Below the pieces are notes generated by a model. The model was not told the origin of the DNA. It made no database searches and saw only the letters and a program-made list of their open reading frames with translations. From Arthrobotrys musiformis (Eukaryota; Ascomycota; Orbiliomycetes; Orbiliales; Orbiliaceae), in contig JAVHJL010000001.1 of the NCBI GenBank assembly GCA_036971715.1, positions 930,001 to 994,000 on the forward strand: a stretch of 64,000 bases of DNA, given 5' to 3'. The stretch's first letter is position 1; every line of letters begins with the position of its first letter. Positions 23,573-34,331 of this stretch are shown here, piece by piece. The position numbers were made by a program, and so were the translations under genes.

Positions 23573-25266
23573 CTAATACCCTGGGATCTTGAATCCACCC
23601 GGCACCAGCCTTCCAAAAACATTATCTGGGTCATAGAGCTCCTTGGCACTCTGCAGTCTCGTGACACTCTCAGATCCATAGGACGGGATAATGTCATCCT
23701 TGTGGAAGCGGTCACCGTAATTCAAGTACCTGAAACTTGCCAGTTTTCCAGCCCGGGAAGCGATTTTCTCGAACCGCCTTATCAACCTCCTTGAATATTG
23801 AAGTAGCTGGGCATCATCGCTTTGATTGTCCCAGCGTAGCTGAATCCACATGACAGCTAGGGGCTCCGTAATTCCCATCGAGTTCCCGCCCTTCGCTGCG
23901 CTAGCAGCGATCCAGGTTGCCCCAACTGGCTGGAAAGCGAATTGGACGAGAAACCCAGGGATCACTCTGAGGTCCGTAGTGGTCATCTCCAACCAAGCCT
24001 TTCTCAATTTCTTCAATAAGCTGAGCTCCACACGAATGGAGAGAGTTGTCATGGTATATCGGTTCCCGGAACCCTGAGCGTCTCTCAATCCATCCGTCGC
24101 AGATTTAATGGTGCCGTTAGGAGCAAACCATTGAAAAGTAGGATTGGCGACGGTGCCATCAAAGAATGGTCCTAGGACGCTCGGGGGATTCGAAGGATCC
24201 AGGGCGCCGTCGTACGCCATGAGGGCGACGTTTGTCATATTGCCCATTCCTACGATCGAAGCCGAGAATATTATATGACTTCTAGTATCCGTATCCACTC
24301 CGCCGTTACAATAACTCTCCGCCGCAGCTAAATAACTATCAGTAGATGCAAACGGATAGCGCATGTACCACCCGTTAAAAAGCCCAGTCGCGTTAACAGT
24401 CGCTAACCTAAACTTTGTAATAATTCCAAAGTTATTCGAACCCCCCTTAACAGACCGTAAGAGATCAGAGTGTTGGGTTTTGCTCGCGTTGATGACCGTT
24501 CCATTACCAAGAACAATCTCAACGCCTTCGATATTATCGGCTGCCCAACCCTCTTTATTTGCGTAGAAGCTAATACCACCACCAGTAAGGTACCCGCCGA
24601 CTCCTAGGTCCGAGTTTCTACCACCCAGAACGGTGATATTGTACGGCAGAAGGTCCCCGTAGACATCCGTCCAGCGACTACCTCCGTCAACAGTCGCGAG
24701 CCCTGTTCCAGCGTTGTAGGTAGTGTGATTCATGTTCCCTAGGGATATTAGAACACCCTTTTTAATGCCCGCCCAGCCGGGGTTGTAGCTGTGGCCACCG
24801 CCCCGAACAGCGAATTGGCAATTTCTCCGGGCAAATAACTTCACTGCCTTCTTCACATCATTCGTATTGTAAGGGGTGAAAACACATCGAGGAAGCACCT
24901 GCGCTGTTGGGGCTAGTTTAAACGTAACTACGTTAGTAAAGTTCAAATGTAGGCAAGTTGAATACTTCGAATACGTACTCCAATAGAAGGTCAGAGCTTC
25001 GTACTCCAGTGCCGTCGAGGAAAAGACTTTTGATTCTCCAGGAAATTTGGAGTCCAGCAAAGAGCACTAATAAATATGTCACAGGGTGGCTAATTAGCAA
25101 GCTTGCCGGTTACGGGGTGTATACGCATGTAGGCCAAAAGATTTGTGGCAGGAACACCTAGCCAGAGAGAACTTACGCAAGTTGTTGGATTCGTAAACTG
25201 AAGCACCGATGCTTGGGCTGTGAGGACTAAGCCGGAGCATAGCAGAATTGACTTATAGGGCGACAT
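23573..25266 (-). CDS. Secreted FAD-linked oxidase of the berberine bridge enzyme-like family, about 505 aa
   Basis: PCMH-type FAD-binding domain followed by a C-terminal BBE motif (YLNYGD; FGRLVPGG). Oxidises alcohols, sugars or secondary metabolites with O2; the substrate is unknown. Exon 1 (25266-25177) encodes a signal peptide (MSPYKSILLCSGLVLTAQAS). Intron 1 is 25176-25067. A second, 66-nt intron (24978-24913: GTACGT donor, CTAAC branch point, CTAG acceptor) contains no stop and keeps frame. Removing it restores the family's short YW-x8-C spacing (YWTPTAQVLPRC). The flavin-linking His is H100 in RGGGHS. The second tether Cys found in bicovalent members is replaced by Ala (A184 in GWAADN), so only mono-covalent FAD is expected. 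A TATATATA element lies about 100 bases upstream of the start. Confidence 0.9.
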
Positions 25267-28183
25267 GATGTTAAAGTGGTATGCACAGAACAAATGCTGC
25301 TGCCTAGAGGGTTTGGTTTTGGCGATTGAATAAATTATTCATTTGAGCTAGAAACATGAGTATATATAGACTTTCGTCACCGTAGTCCTACCCTCGAACC
25401 GAACTGCCGATTCGGCCTACGGTAATTGAATTGAAGCTCGTAGCTTAAAAAGTTTGACTGGCCAAACTACCTTAACCCGCGGCTGGACGGTCGATGGAGT
25501 CAAAAGAGAGCTCAACGTGAAATTGAGGCGTCGGATCCTATATTCACACATGCTGTAGAACCAATTAGTTGTAGTGAACATGTATTAATACGCATGTAGT
25601 CTAGGAGAAGTCTGGCGTTGAGCGATACGCATGTACAACAGCTCCACCTTGTATAAACTCGTCACGAGATCGCGTATGAACTATCGGGGTGGTTGCTATA
25701 CTACAGTTGGTTTAGAAGATCTTGAACGGGTGTTTATACTTTACTGTGCGGCTTCTCCAACAAATTTGCGTGGTGACTGTGGTCTGGGTGCAAGATCCCG
25801 AGACCAGTGGTGAATGTAATGGAGGCACCTCCAATTAGAGACCCAGGATCGGTATAAAAATAATTCAACGTTGATGAGGCCCATCGCCATCATATTATAT
25901 AGAGAGCGTGTAGAATCTTCCACATGCCTGTACCGCCTGGTTTATCAAACTAATAACAGTGCAGGGTAGTTAACGCAGCTGGGCAGTAGATACCCCTCCG
26001 GAAAAGGTAACGAATATTATTGGTGGTGGCCTGGAAGCCACGTTACGTATGAAGATCTCGAGACGGTTTCGAAACGAGATGTGAAGTGAATCATCAAGAA
26101 CTATCCGTTGATAACTGTACAAAGGTACCTATGATCGTCCCGTGTTGGTTGGCATTGCGAGCCTCGTTCTACTAAGCTCAATTATTTAGGATTCCCTCCA
26201 AGCAATCCGTTACCCGTGAATACAAACCAAAATTTAAGCTCTTTCGTGTACATATATGTATGTACTCCGAAGTGGAGCCTCACTTCGTCCACCCCCTGTT
26301 GCATAATCCCAAGCTGGGTTAGCGAGGTCTGCATGTGGGAACCACTTGTTGCATTTTTGCCAAGCTGCTTTCTAGGGTATAAGAAGTATCTGGATTTGAA
26401 GCATATTCAGTTGGGGATGTAATTTTGTACAGTTAATTGCACTCGGTCACTCTTTCTGCGATCTGGATAGGAGGCCAATTGCACCCAGAAAATTACTAGT
26501 GATTAATTGCAGATGATTTGAATAGCTTATTTATTGGATATTGATTCACCCCGCCCGCTTGACCATGTAGGCAACCACTAGGGCGACGGAGACGAATGGC
26601 TGCATTGATATGGGAGCGCTAATTATATAACGCCACAGACTGCAAACCTTAAACTGCGGGTCCACGGGCCCGGGCCTGGATCTGGTCTGGCCCGTGTTTA
26701 GCTCCCGTTAGCCGATTGGGCGAGATCGTAATACATTGTCAGCATCTGATTCATCATACTGATAAATCCGTGTTTTAATAATATGTTTTATCATATATCT
26801 GTGTGGAAGGATCCGTTCGATAGCACGAGAATATCCAACGTTTATACATGCTTGTACAAATCTAGAATGTTTGAAATTTTTCGAATTTCCATGATCGACG
26901 TATGATCATCTCCTGTAGATTAAAGAGCCCCTCGATACCGGGCATTTTGTTTGGGAATCGCTAAGCAAATCATAGCACCGGTGGCCGTTAGCCGCTGTAT
27001 GTTAGCCACTTGGATCAGGCCCCTCATATGAGCCTAGACATGCATACCTAAGTTAACTAATTCACAGCGTTCCAATTATAATTTGTGAGCTTCGAAGGGA
27101 TGTGGATACTAGTTTCCATATCAGGAATTAAGCTTCGAAGTCTTAAGACAATCCGCGGATCCGATCGAATACCGATGCATGATGCGTGCGTATACTATTT
27201 GGGAACGGGACCAATGTTATATCCTCATTAACCAAGGATATTTAACCTTAACTATACAGCTATAGCTGCAGGCGGGTTAGTCTGGGGGCCACCTACCTGC
27301 ATGCAACGCAGGTGGATATATCACAAACCTTGTTAAGGATGAGCTCCCGCCATGATCGAGATCACCATATGCGTGCCAGCCATTTGATCAATTGATTGTA
27401 GCCCCCTCAATTGTATACTCTGACCAATTGTATCCTTCTACTTCTATAGCATGTAGCAATGTAGTACGCGCGTAGTACGTATATGTGGTCTCGAGATCTC
27501 GCGCGTATACGTAGTCTAGTCGCCAAATGTTGCATGTACATGCATATGTTGCAATGTTGTAACGTGTAACCAGAAAAGTTTCCTATTTCATCGCGAGTTG
27601 CTGTATTAGGAAGTCTCTGAATAAAAACTACTAATATAGGTTAGCCTGTGTTGGTTCCGGATGTGTTGTGTCAAGTCGCACAATTGTGCCACCGAACCTA
27701 CAAAAGAGGTAATTCCCTTGTTGCAAACCTCAGCTCAGGACCTCGGAAACCCCTCTTGTTGTCGCGATGACATTCCCAAGGCTTTTGTGGCGGAGCATTG
27801 CGCCTGACAGCAGCCCAGCCCCGAAATCGAAATCCCACGAATATGTGCCCAGATTCGAATATGCCAATACAGTACCTAGGCCGCCTTGAGATCTGGCGAT
27901 GATTCAGTCTAAAAAAACAAAGGGGTTTCGGTCAAGAAGTACCATAAGAAGCTAGAAGTCCCTGCATATAGCTGAGGGCGGGGATCATTTCCTTCCGGAC
28001 CACAATCGAGACGACGACTCGACTAAATATAAGACGATCTGTACTTAATATCGAGGATATTTGAATTTACTCTCATCCTTGCAGCTACATCGGTACCAAA
28101 AGTTAACTATCCCGGCAACCGGAAGCTGCACTCACATTAATTATAAGGTGACATCTATTCCAAACCACAAGCCGTCAAGCGCA
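25267..28183. other. 2.9 kb gene-free region
   Basis: No supportable gene on either strand; the longest frames are 60-70 codons without family content. It contains a cluster of palindromes near 27461-27544 (listed separately). Both flanks are promoter sides: the FAD oxidase leads away to the left and the 319-residue gene to the right. Confidence 0.5.
27461..27544. repeat. Cluster of short palindromes
   Basis: GTAGTAC/CGCG/GTAGTAC-type repeats (27461-27479), GAGATCTC (27493-27500), and a perfect 14-base palindrome TGCATGTACATGCA (27531-27544), which is embedded in TGTTGCA repeats. Confidence 0.5.
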
Positions 28184-29143
28184 ATGAGCCAGGGCCCCGC
28201 CAACCAGCCCCAAAGCAATGTCTCCACTCCGGCCCAACTCTGCGAAAAGTACGACAAGGGAGGTGGTACTGGAATACAGGGTACATTCGCAATCTACTCA
28301 ATAAGACCTCTTCCTCAGCCTTGGGAGTCCATCGCATCTCCCAAGCTCGCCTTCCAGCTCCGCCAAGCCGCAGAAGCTGTTGCGCAAACCATATCAATAT
28401 ATTTCCGGCTTTCGGATGTCGACGAAGAGGATCTTCATTCATTTTCAACCTCATCTCCCGCCCCAAATGCAGCGCAAAGCCAAATACCTCGTCTACCATG
28501 GTTTTTGGTGAACGCGGCTATTTCGGATAAGCACTACATCGTGGGGCGCGAAAGCCTCGTCGAATCGCTTCTTATTATTCTGCGGCGGCCGTGGTGCATT
28601 CTTGAGGTTTGCTGCTGCGAGTACGAAACAGTTACCACAATGCTGGAATTTGCTCTTCTCGCACGAGAAGTTGATCCAAAAGCATATGCCGCCGCAGCAT
28701 TTCTACTCTCACATGAAGCATCAAAACGAATACAGCAAACCCCGAATGTCTCGCCACCCCGGATACCTCTCACAGCTGGTAGACCCTCACAACCTGAAGT
28801 AAACGCTCTACAAGAGGTGTACACTGTGCTCTCAGCGGACGGGATTCAATCACACAATCCATTCTGGTTGAGAGTTATCTGCGTTTGTGGGGTGCAGCTT
28901 GGTATCGCATTTTCGGATTTCCTACGGGGGATGTGTGGAACGAAGGTTGTCCTAATACCCGAGAGAATAGGAAGCCCGGTAGGATATGGCCCAGGAACGA
29001 TTCGCAGAGCGTTTACCGAAAACTTGGCTGCCGGCCACCGAACATCAGATCATGAACAACGAGGAGGGTTTCAAGTCCACAGCATCCGTCTTGTTTCTCT
29101 CTATAAACAAGTAGTACAAGAGCTGACAGAGGAGGTCTCATAA
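28184..29143 (+). CDS. Unrecognised protein, 319 aa
   Basis: The open frame extends back to 28061, but that upstream part starts at TTG. The first in-frame ATG is 28184 (MSQGPANQPQSNVS). No family recognised. The N-terminal 50 residues are polar. The core is rich in helix-type segments (FQLRQAAEAVAQTISIYFRL; WFLVNAAIS; ESLLIILRRPW). It has an unusual Cys cluster (ILEVCCCEYE, near residue 150) and a Cys-rich hydrophobic segment (VICVCGVQLGIAFSDF). No signal peptide and no clear transmembrane hairpin. It lies 1.15 kb from the lyase/oxygenase pair and on the opposite strand (tail to tail with the lyase). A link to that pair is only a guess. Confidence 0.6.
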   Translation: MSQGPANQPQSNVSTPAQLCEKYDKGGGTGIQGTFAIYSIRPLPQPWESIASPKLAFQLRQAAEAVAQTISIYFRLSDVDEEDLHSFSTSSPAPNAAQSQIPRLPWFLVNAAISDKHYIVGRESLVESLLIILRRPWCILEVCCCEYETVTTMLEFALLAREVDPKAYAAAAFLLSHEASKRIQQTPNVSPPRIPLTAGRPSQPEVNALQEVYTVLSADGIQSHNPFWLRVICVCGVQLGIAFSDFLRGMCGTKVVLIPERIGSPVGYGPGTIRRAFTENLAAGHRTSDHEQRGGFQVHSIRLVSLYKQVVQELTEEVS

Positions 29144-30292
29144 CGAAGATTACGATTGTTTCGTTACTGGGTAGATTTCAAAATCTAGATTTTTGTTCGG
29201 GTGGCATCTACAAACTTGCGAGTTAATCTTGGCGCACATAAAACATGTATCCGTATTGTAGAGTTTGCTTCGGCCGGCGCTTTGTTTAGTTTCAATCTTT
29301 TTGATTTTCTTGATAAAGCATGCTCTTCGCAAGATTGTGTTACAGATTTAGATAAGGAGCCATCTTCGAGGCCTCGTTGTTAGTTCCTCGGCCCATTGCA
29401 TTGTTCTTATCTGTAGATCCGCATGCCATTTATGGGCATGGTGCCTAGGCATACGGTACACGCCTAGCCTTGAATCCAGGCTGTTCGTGTGTACTCTCAT
29501 AAATATCAATATATATCTACAAACTTGAAATAGACTAATGAACACGGAAGTACTTGCAGAAGTACTTATTTACCAAGCTAAATTGGTGAATCATTGATCG
29601 ATCCTGTCTAGATAATTACATATCGAGTCTCAACATAAATTAATCAGATAATCTAAGATGCGAGTCGACGCACAACATAATCTCGGTTAGATCCGAGCAA
29701 GACTGATGATAAATATTGAATCGACTAATGTCGCCAATAGATTTGATTAATTATAAGCTATTCCATGCAAACTTGACAGCTAATCTCGAGACGATCTTAA
29801 CAACCTCGAATCCCGGTCTCAGCAGCTCGAGCTAGTGTCGAGGCGATCTTGCTTGACAGCTGACCAATTATATTCCCCAAAATTGCAACACCAACTAGGC
29901 CAACGAAAGATTGCGCTAATTACCTAGCTAAAACATTGAAACAGCATTCCACGTTCAATCCGATCCAATTCAGACCGGAATAGTTTTGGTCATAGAGGCA
30001 AAAATTCTAGTGCTTTAGATAGAATTGACCACGGTATTTTTTCATGATATCACTAAAAAAAATAATATTAACATGGTTTCAAAGTGACAATGCAATAGGG
30101 TGTATCATATGCTCCTCGGCACAGTCGCACTCGGGGCCGTTATCGAGCTCTCTCGCTAGCGCTAGTCGCGTTCGGATTATAAATATGTACAGGGATCTAA
30201 AAAACGTCACCGAAGGTGCCGAAACGATGAAGCTTGAAGGGTGGAATCTGGTCTCGTACCCAGACCGCACAAAGGGTGGCCGGTAGAACCCA
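29144..30292. other. Convergent intergenic region, no gene seen
   Basis: A/T-rich. Contains two copies of the palindrome AAGTACTT separated by GCAG (29548-29555, 29560-29567), and loosely repeated CTTGACAGCT and CGAGACGATCTT-like words near 29770-29860. No coding sequence supported. Confidence 0.45.
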
Positions 30293-31549
30293 TCATATCC
30301 TACTAAGTCGCCGTCTCTTTGTCAAAGCAATGCCCCGAAGCATCTCATTCGTGAGGATAGTCAACCCCTCATCAGCTCCAATACCCGGCTTTGATAACAA
30401 GAAATCGGGACTAGTCGCTAACGCAACCTGCGCTGTAATGCGGGCAGATATCTCAGTCTCATTGGCTGAACCCCCCAAACAGCAGCCCGTTCTTTTAGCC
30501 CCGCAGTATAGCACAGCCTCGATGCTATTATCAATGCCCCCCAAATCAGGCATCTTGATTTGCACATAGTCTACCGCACCCGCATCTGCAAATTCCTTAA
30601 TATCTTCCAGGGTATTGCACCACTCGTCAGCTACAGTTTTTACTCGGATAGAGTTTTGAACCAATAACGTCCGTAGCTCTCCCAACCGTCGAATTTGTTC
30701 AGCTTTTGAAGATGCAATAATCGGAGACTCGATGAGGACGTCATAGGGTTGAGCTGCATGAGCCAATTTGTCAAGAAATGCAGCTAGCTGATTAAGTTGT
30801 GGGAAAAGATCTCCTAGCGTCCCATAAACATCGAAGTGCAGGCGGGGCCAGTATCCCGTGCTGCCCCGCATCCGAACCCGGCCTGCAACGAATCGTACAT
30901 AATCCATCAAGGTAGAACCATTGGGCCCAATATCCGAGACGTGGACGAAAGAGGCATGTGGAAGGAGTGATGCCTTCTTCATGATCATTCGGTCCAGTTG
31001 CAATGTGTCATTCCGATGACATGATGCAAGTATATCAATCGGTCGATTCGAAATCGGTGTACCCCATTCGTGGGATATAATTTCAGCTATTGTACACCCA
31101 TGGAACTGTGCCGTCGCTGCTAGAAGCGCCTGCGTAAGGCCGTACCGGATAGCGGAGTGTAGCTTGCATCGTTTGTATAAGCCTAGCGACCCAGAATTCA
31201 CCTTTTCGCCATTTTTTCGAAAGCTTGAAATATCGCACCCAAGGAGCCAGGGCCTAACCACTGATTCTAAAATCCCAAGATGCTCGTCTGCAACGAAAAG
31301 CGGATCGCGAGAGGCCGCTCCTGAGAAGATAACATCAACACAGTCGCCGACGGCGACACCTCCTGTTGGAAGATGTAAGAGTATCGAGATAATTTGACCT
31401 GCTTGAACAATGCTTTTGAATCCTGGGGTTTGCGGTAAAATATTGTCGTCTCCGAGAGGGTTGTATTGTGGACTTTGCCGGACTGCTTGGAGATCTTTAA
31501 CAAAGTAGCCAGAGAGGCCTACAACAAACTGAACATCGACCGGGTTCAT
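30293..31549 (-). CDS. Methylaspartate ammonia-lyase-like enzyme (enolase superfamily), 418 aa
   Basis: Homologue of 3-methylaspartate ammonia-lyase, which in bacteria reversibly removes ammonia from (2S,3S)-3-methylaspartate to give mesaconate. It is full length in one exon and starts at a true ATG. Retained catalytic residues, by position: H198 (LPHAS), the metal ligands D240 (HFDVYG), E274 (IESP) and D308 (ADEW), and K332 (IKMPDLGG). These match H194, D238, E273, D307 and K331 of the Citrobacter enzyme as I recall its numbering. Positions that touch substrate in that enzyme differ: Q73 becomes I74, Q172 becomes S176, and TC360-361 becomes SA361-362. It is therefore probably an active lyase on another substrate. 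Fungi are not known to have glutamate mutase, which would supply the bacterial substrate. Its neighbour is a 2OG oxygenase on the same strand, 308 bases upstream. Confidence 0.92.
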   Translation of the reverse strand: MNPVDVQFVVGLSGYFVKDLQAVRQSPQYNPLGDDNILPQTPGFKSIVQAGQIISILLHLPTGGVAVGDCVDVIFSGAASRDPLFVADEHLGILESVVRPWLLGCDISSFRKNGEKVNSGSLGLYKRCKLHSAIRYGLTQALLAATAQFHGCTIAEIISHEWGTPISNRPIDILASCHRNDTLQLDRMIMKKASLLPHASFVHVSDIGPNGSTLMDYVRFVAGRVRMRGSTGYWPRLHFDVYGTLGDLFPQLNQLAAFLDKLAHAAQPYDVLIESPIIASSKAEQIRRLGELRTLLVQNSIRVKTVADEWCNTLEDIKEFADAGAVDYVQIKMPDLGGIDNSIEAVLYCGAKRTGCCLGGSANETEISARITAQVALATSPDFLLSKPGIGADEGLTILTNEMLRGIALTKRRRLSRI

Positions 31550-31857
31550 CTTTAGAAGTAGATCTAGAATTGTTGAAAGTGAGTGATTGAACTCTCATTG
31601 ACTTCAGTTCTCGGTACTTATAATGTGGTATACAATACAGGAGTGTGCGTTTGAGACCCACTTAGTAGCCGTACGTGCAGCCTTTACGCCTAAGGGTATT
31701 CAATGTTTATACAACATTCCGAGATATTCTTAAATGAGTGGGATGCCATTTCATATATATTGTCTAGCAAGAAGATGCGTGCATTTCCGGAGCTTAGTTA
31801 CATGCAGGGGGCATGGGAGCTCAAGGTATTAGTCTAACCTCAAACTCGGTGCTATTA
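31550..31857. other. Spacer between oxygenase and lyase genes
   Basis: Serves as 3' flank of the oxygenase and promoter of the lyase. A TATATAT element lies near 31754-31760. No gene. Confidence 0.5.
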
Positions 31858-33104
31858 CTAGTCATGGAAGTGCTTAACGCTAAAGCCTGCCATGCTAGTA
31901 CCCTCATTCAAATCGCTCGGCGACCGACTCCAGTTCTTCTTGATCCGAGCCCTAGTCCACTCCGATGCCGGGATGTCTATTTCATTGATACCTTCTTTGT
32001 AATATCCCAGCTTCCTCAATAGCGGGCTTTCCACTGTTCTTAACTTTAGCCGGTCACTCGGACGCACGAAGTACAACAACCCTAGTCTATCTTGCTGCTG
32101 TTGATCTTTCGGAGGTACGATGACGCGATGTACCCCGCTTTTGAGGTATCCGTTCGACAGAATGCTTAGAAGGTCGGCGATATTGACCGAAAGTGTACCC
32201 TGAGGAATCCGACAATACTCCCAGTTTGAGTCTTCATACTTCTTCACCTGCAATGCAGCGATGGGCTGCTGGAAAACAAATGTAATGGTGCCATTGTCGG
32301 TATGTCCTCGCGAATATAGATTCTTGAACTTTTCGTTTTCCTCGGGCGATCGGGCTCGATAGCACATATACCGCAAGCCGCTGTCGCAATCGGCCTCGTA
32401 CAAATGTCCATTCTTCAACTCGTCCTCGGGAATCTCGAGGATAATAGCGAGGATTTGGAATAGTTTGTATGCGATGTTCTCGTGGCAGTGGCGGTGGAAC
32501 TTCTCGATCTCCTCATAATGCTCTCGGATCACATCAGGATGGGCCCGATCATATTGTGGTAGGAATTTCATAATGTTGTAGAACTCGATATTGTCGCGGA
32601 GCCCGGGTAGAATTTCGATCATACCCAATGGCCGGTACCCATTATATATGCCTTCCTCGAGGGGGGCTCGGAAACTACGTCGTTGGTCTTCTGGAAGGGC
32701 AAAAAAAGCCTTAGCAATCGCATACTGTCGGTCTATTTGCTCTTGCGTGAGTCCGAAGTTGGTCACATAAAAGAATCCTAATTTTTTTTTTAATGTTTTC
32801 AATAACTGATCAGTCACATATCCAAGACGTGAATCAAAAGGTCTCTTACCAACTGTATGAGCGGCTTCTTTCAATTGTGCGGCCAGTTTCTCTTTCCCAC
32901 CTGGCTTGTCAAATTCCGATAGATCGAGGGTGATAAGATCCGCATAATTAACTAATGGACAAGAAATCAGCCTTCCTCTCCCTCAAAATCATTTAAAATG
33001 TTGCAAAATCCAGCCCACTAACCATCTTCCTTAGTCTCAGGTGGATGTGTATACTTCTCCAGTGGTTTCACAGGAGTAGTCTCAGATACAGCCCCAGGCG
33101 CCAT
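31858..33104 (-). CDS. 2-oxoglutarate/Fe(II)-dependent oxygenase, 367 aa
   Basis: Isopenicillin-N-synthase-like oxygenase with an N-terminal DIOX_N region (GFFYVTNFGL, AKAFFALP) and a C-terminal 2OG-Fe(II) domain. Iron ligands: H220 and D222 (HTD) and H278 (GVHRVIVPP). R292 (RLGLLYF) is the likely 2OG-binding Arg. Three exons on the minus strand: 33104-33023, 32951-32850, 32777-31858. The second intron (72 nt, GTAAGA to ATTAG) has no stop and keeps frame, so an ORF caller reads through it and inserts 24 residues. Splicing gives AAHTV-GFFYVTN, the normal family spacing. A TATATATA element and an inverted CCAAT lie near 33245-33260, about 150 bases upstream. It probably hydroxylates or desaturates a small molecule. 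Co-orientation with the lyase suggests a shared pathway. Confidence 0.92.
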
Positions 33105-34331
33105 TTTAACAAGTGTTTATGAGCTTGAACAATAAGTATAGCAGTTCGCAGTATGTAGTCTTGTTTACAGAATATGGAGTTTAATCACTTTACAAATAGC
33201 AAACAATTTAAGCTTTGTAGTCAATATGGGGAAGGGCTAGGCCATATATACCACCCAATCGAACAGATGGCATTGGAAGGTAGCTGGATTCCCAGCTATC
33301 TGACGTATGTACCAAGAGCCTAGCGGGGTAATACATGCATAAGGCTCCTACACAAACCCCACTTTCCTACCTCAGAGACGTACTCAGCTGAATACTTCGA
33401 TAAGAACGTGAAAAAGCACATCTCTAAGCTAAGCTGAATCAGGATCTTAGTATTACCTAATCCCCTCGCCAGACTATAGTCCTCTCTTCATAATATTAAC
33501 TGTATTACCCCATTGGCCAACGACAATCAAACCCTGTATCCTAAAGGCATCTTCGCTCCAAACCAAAGGAAATTGTCCCAACAACAGAAGTGATCAGGGT
33601 TAGCTAACGGTGGAAGGTACCTAAGTAAATAGGCGTCTTGACGCTACAATTATAACGTGGTCACCAGGATAAATCTATAGAGGCAATGAAACCCCAGATG
33701 AATCTCTGTAATATATTTTAAAAAATATAGCTATCTTTAATTAAAATCTCTTGAAAAAGATTAATCGGTCATTGGTAGCCTTTTATATCGTGGAAATGTA
33801 GGTATTCTGGTGGTTATAAATTATCTAGTAACCAAATGCCACTGTGGTTGTAACTGATCTCGCGGTGGTTTTAACATATAAAGCGGCACGAAAAGAAATT
33901 TCTCCTAAATTTAAACAAAAAAACGACAGTATGATTCCTGAGACATCAAATCCCAGGGTCTGCCTTTCAGAGCAAAAATTTCCTAACTAGCATTCACGAT
34001 TTACGGCTATTCTCCAAAAGTCTAAATCAATTCGTTTCGAACTTTTGAATACGGGCTGTATACACATTGGCATAAAACAGTTATTGCGATCCGACCTGTG
34101 GATATACCACATGCGAAAAACTTGAACTAGAACCAATTCATATGATCATACTGTAAAATTATATTGGACAATGCATAAATAGGAATAGAAAGCCTCTGAT
34201 ATCCAACCCTGGTTCCTTTCCATAAACACCACATTCACATTATCCCTACAGCCTTCGAGCTTCCACAACAGGATCCGTAGAAACTTGAAATTCGGGCAGC
34301 TAAGCGGCCAAATTTGCAAATCAACATAAAT
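33105..34331. other. 1.2 kb A/T-rich intergenic region
   Basis: Divergent promoter side between the 2OG oxygenase (minus) and the F-box-like gene (plus). The 33680-34200 part is strongly A/T-rich. No gene supported. Confidence 0.5.
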
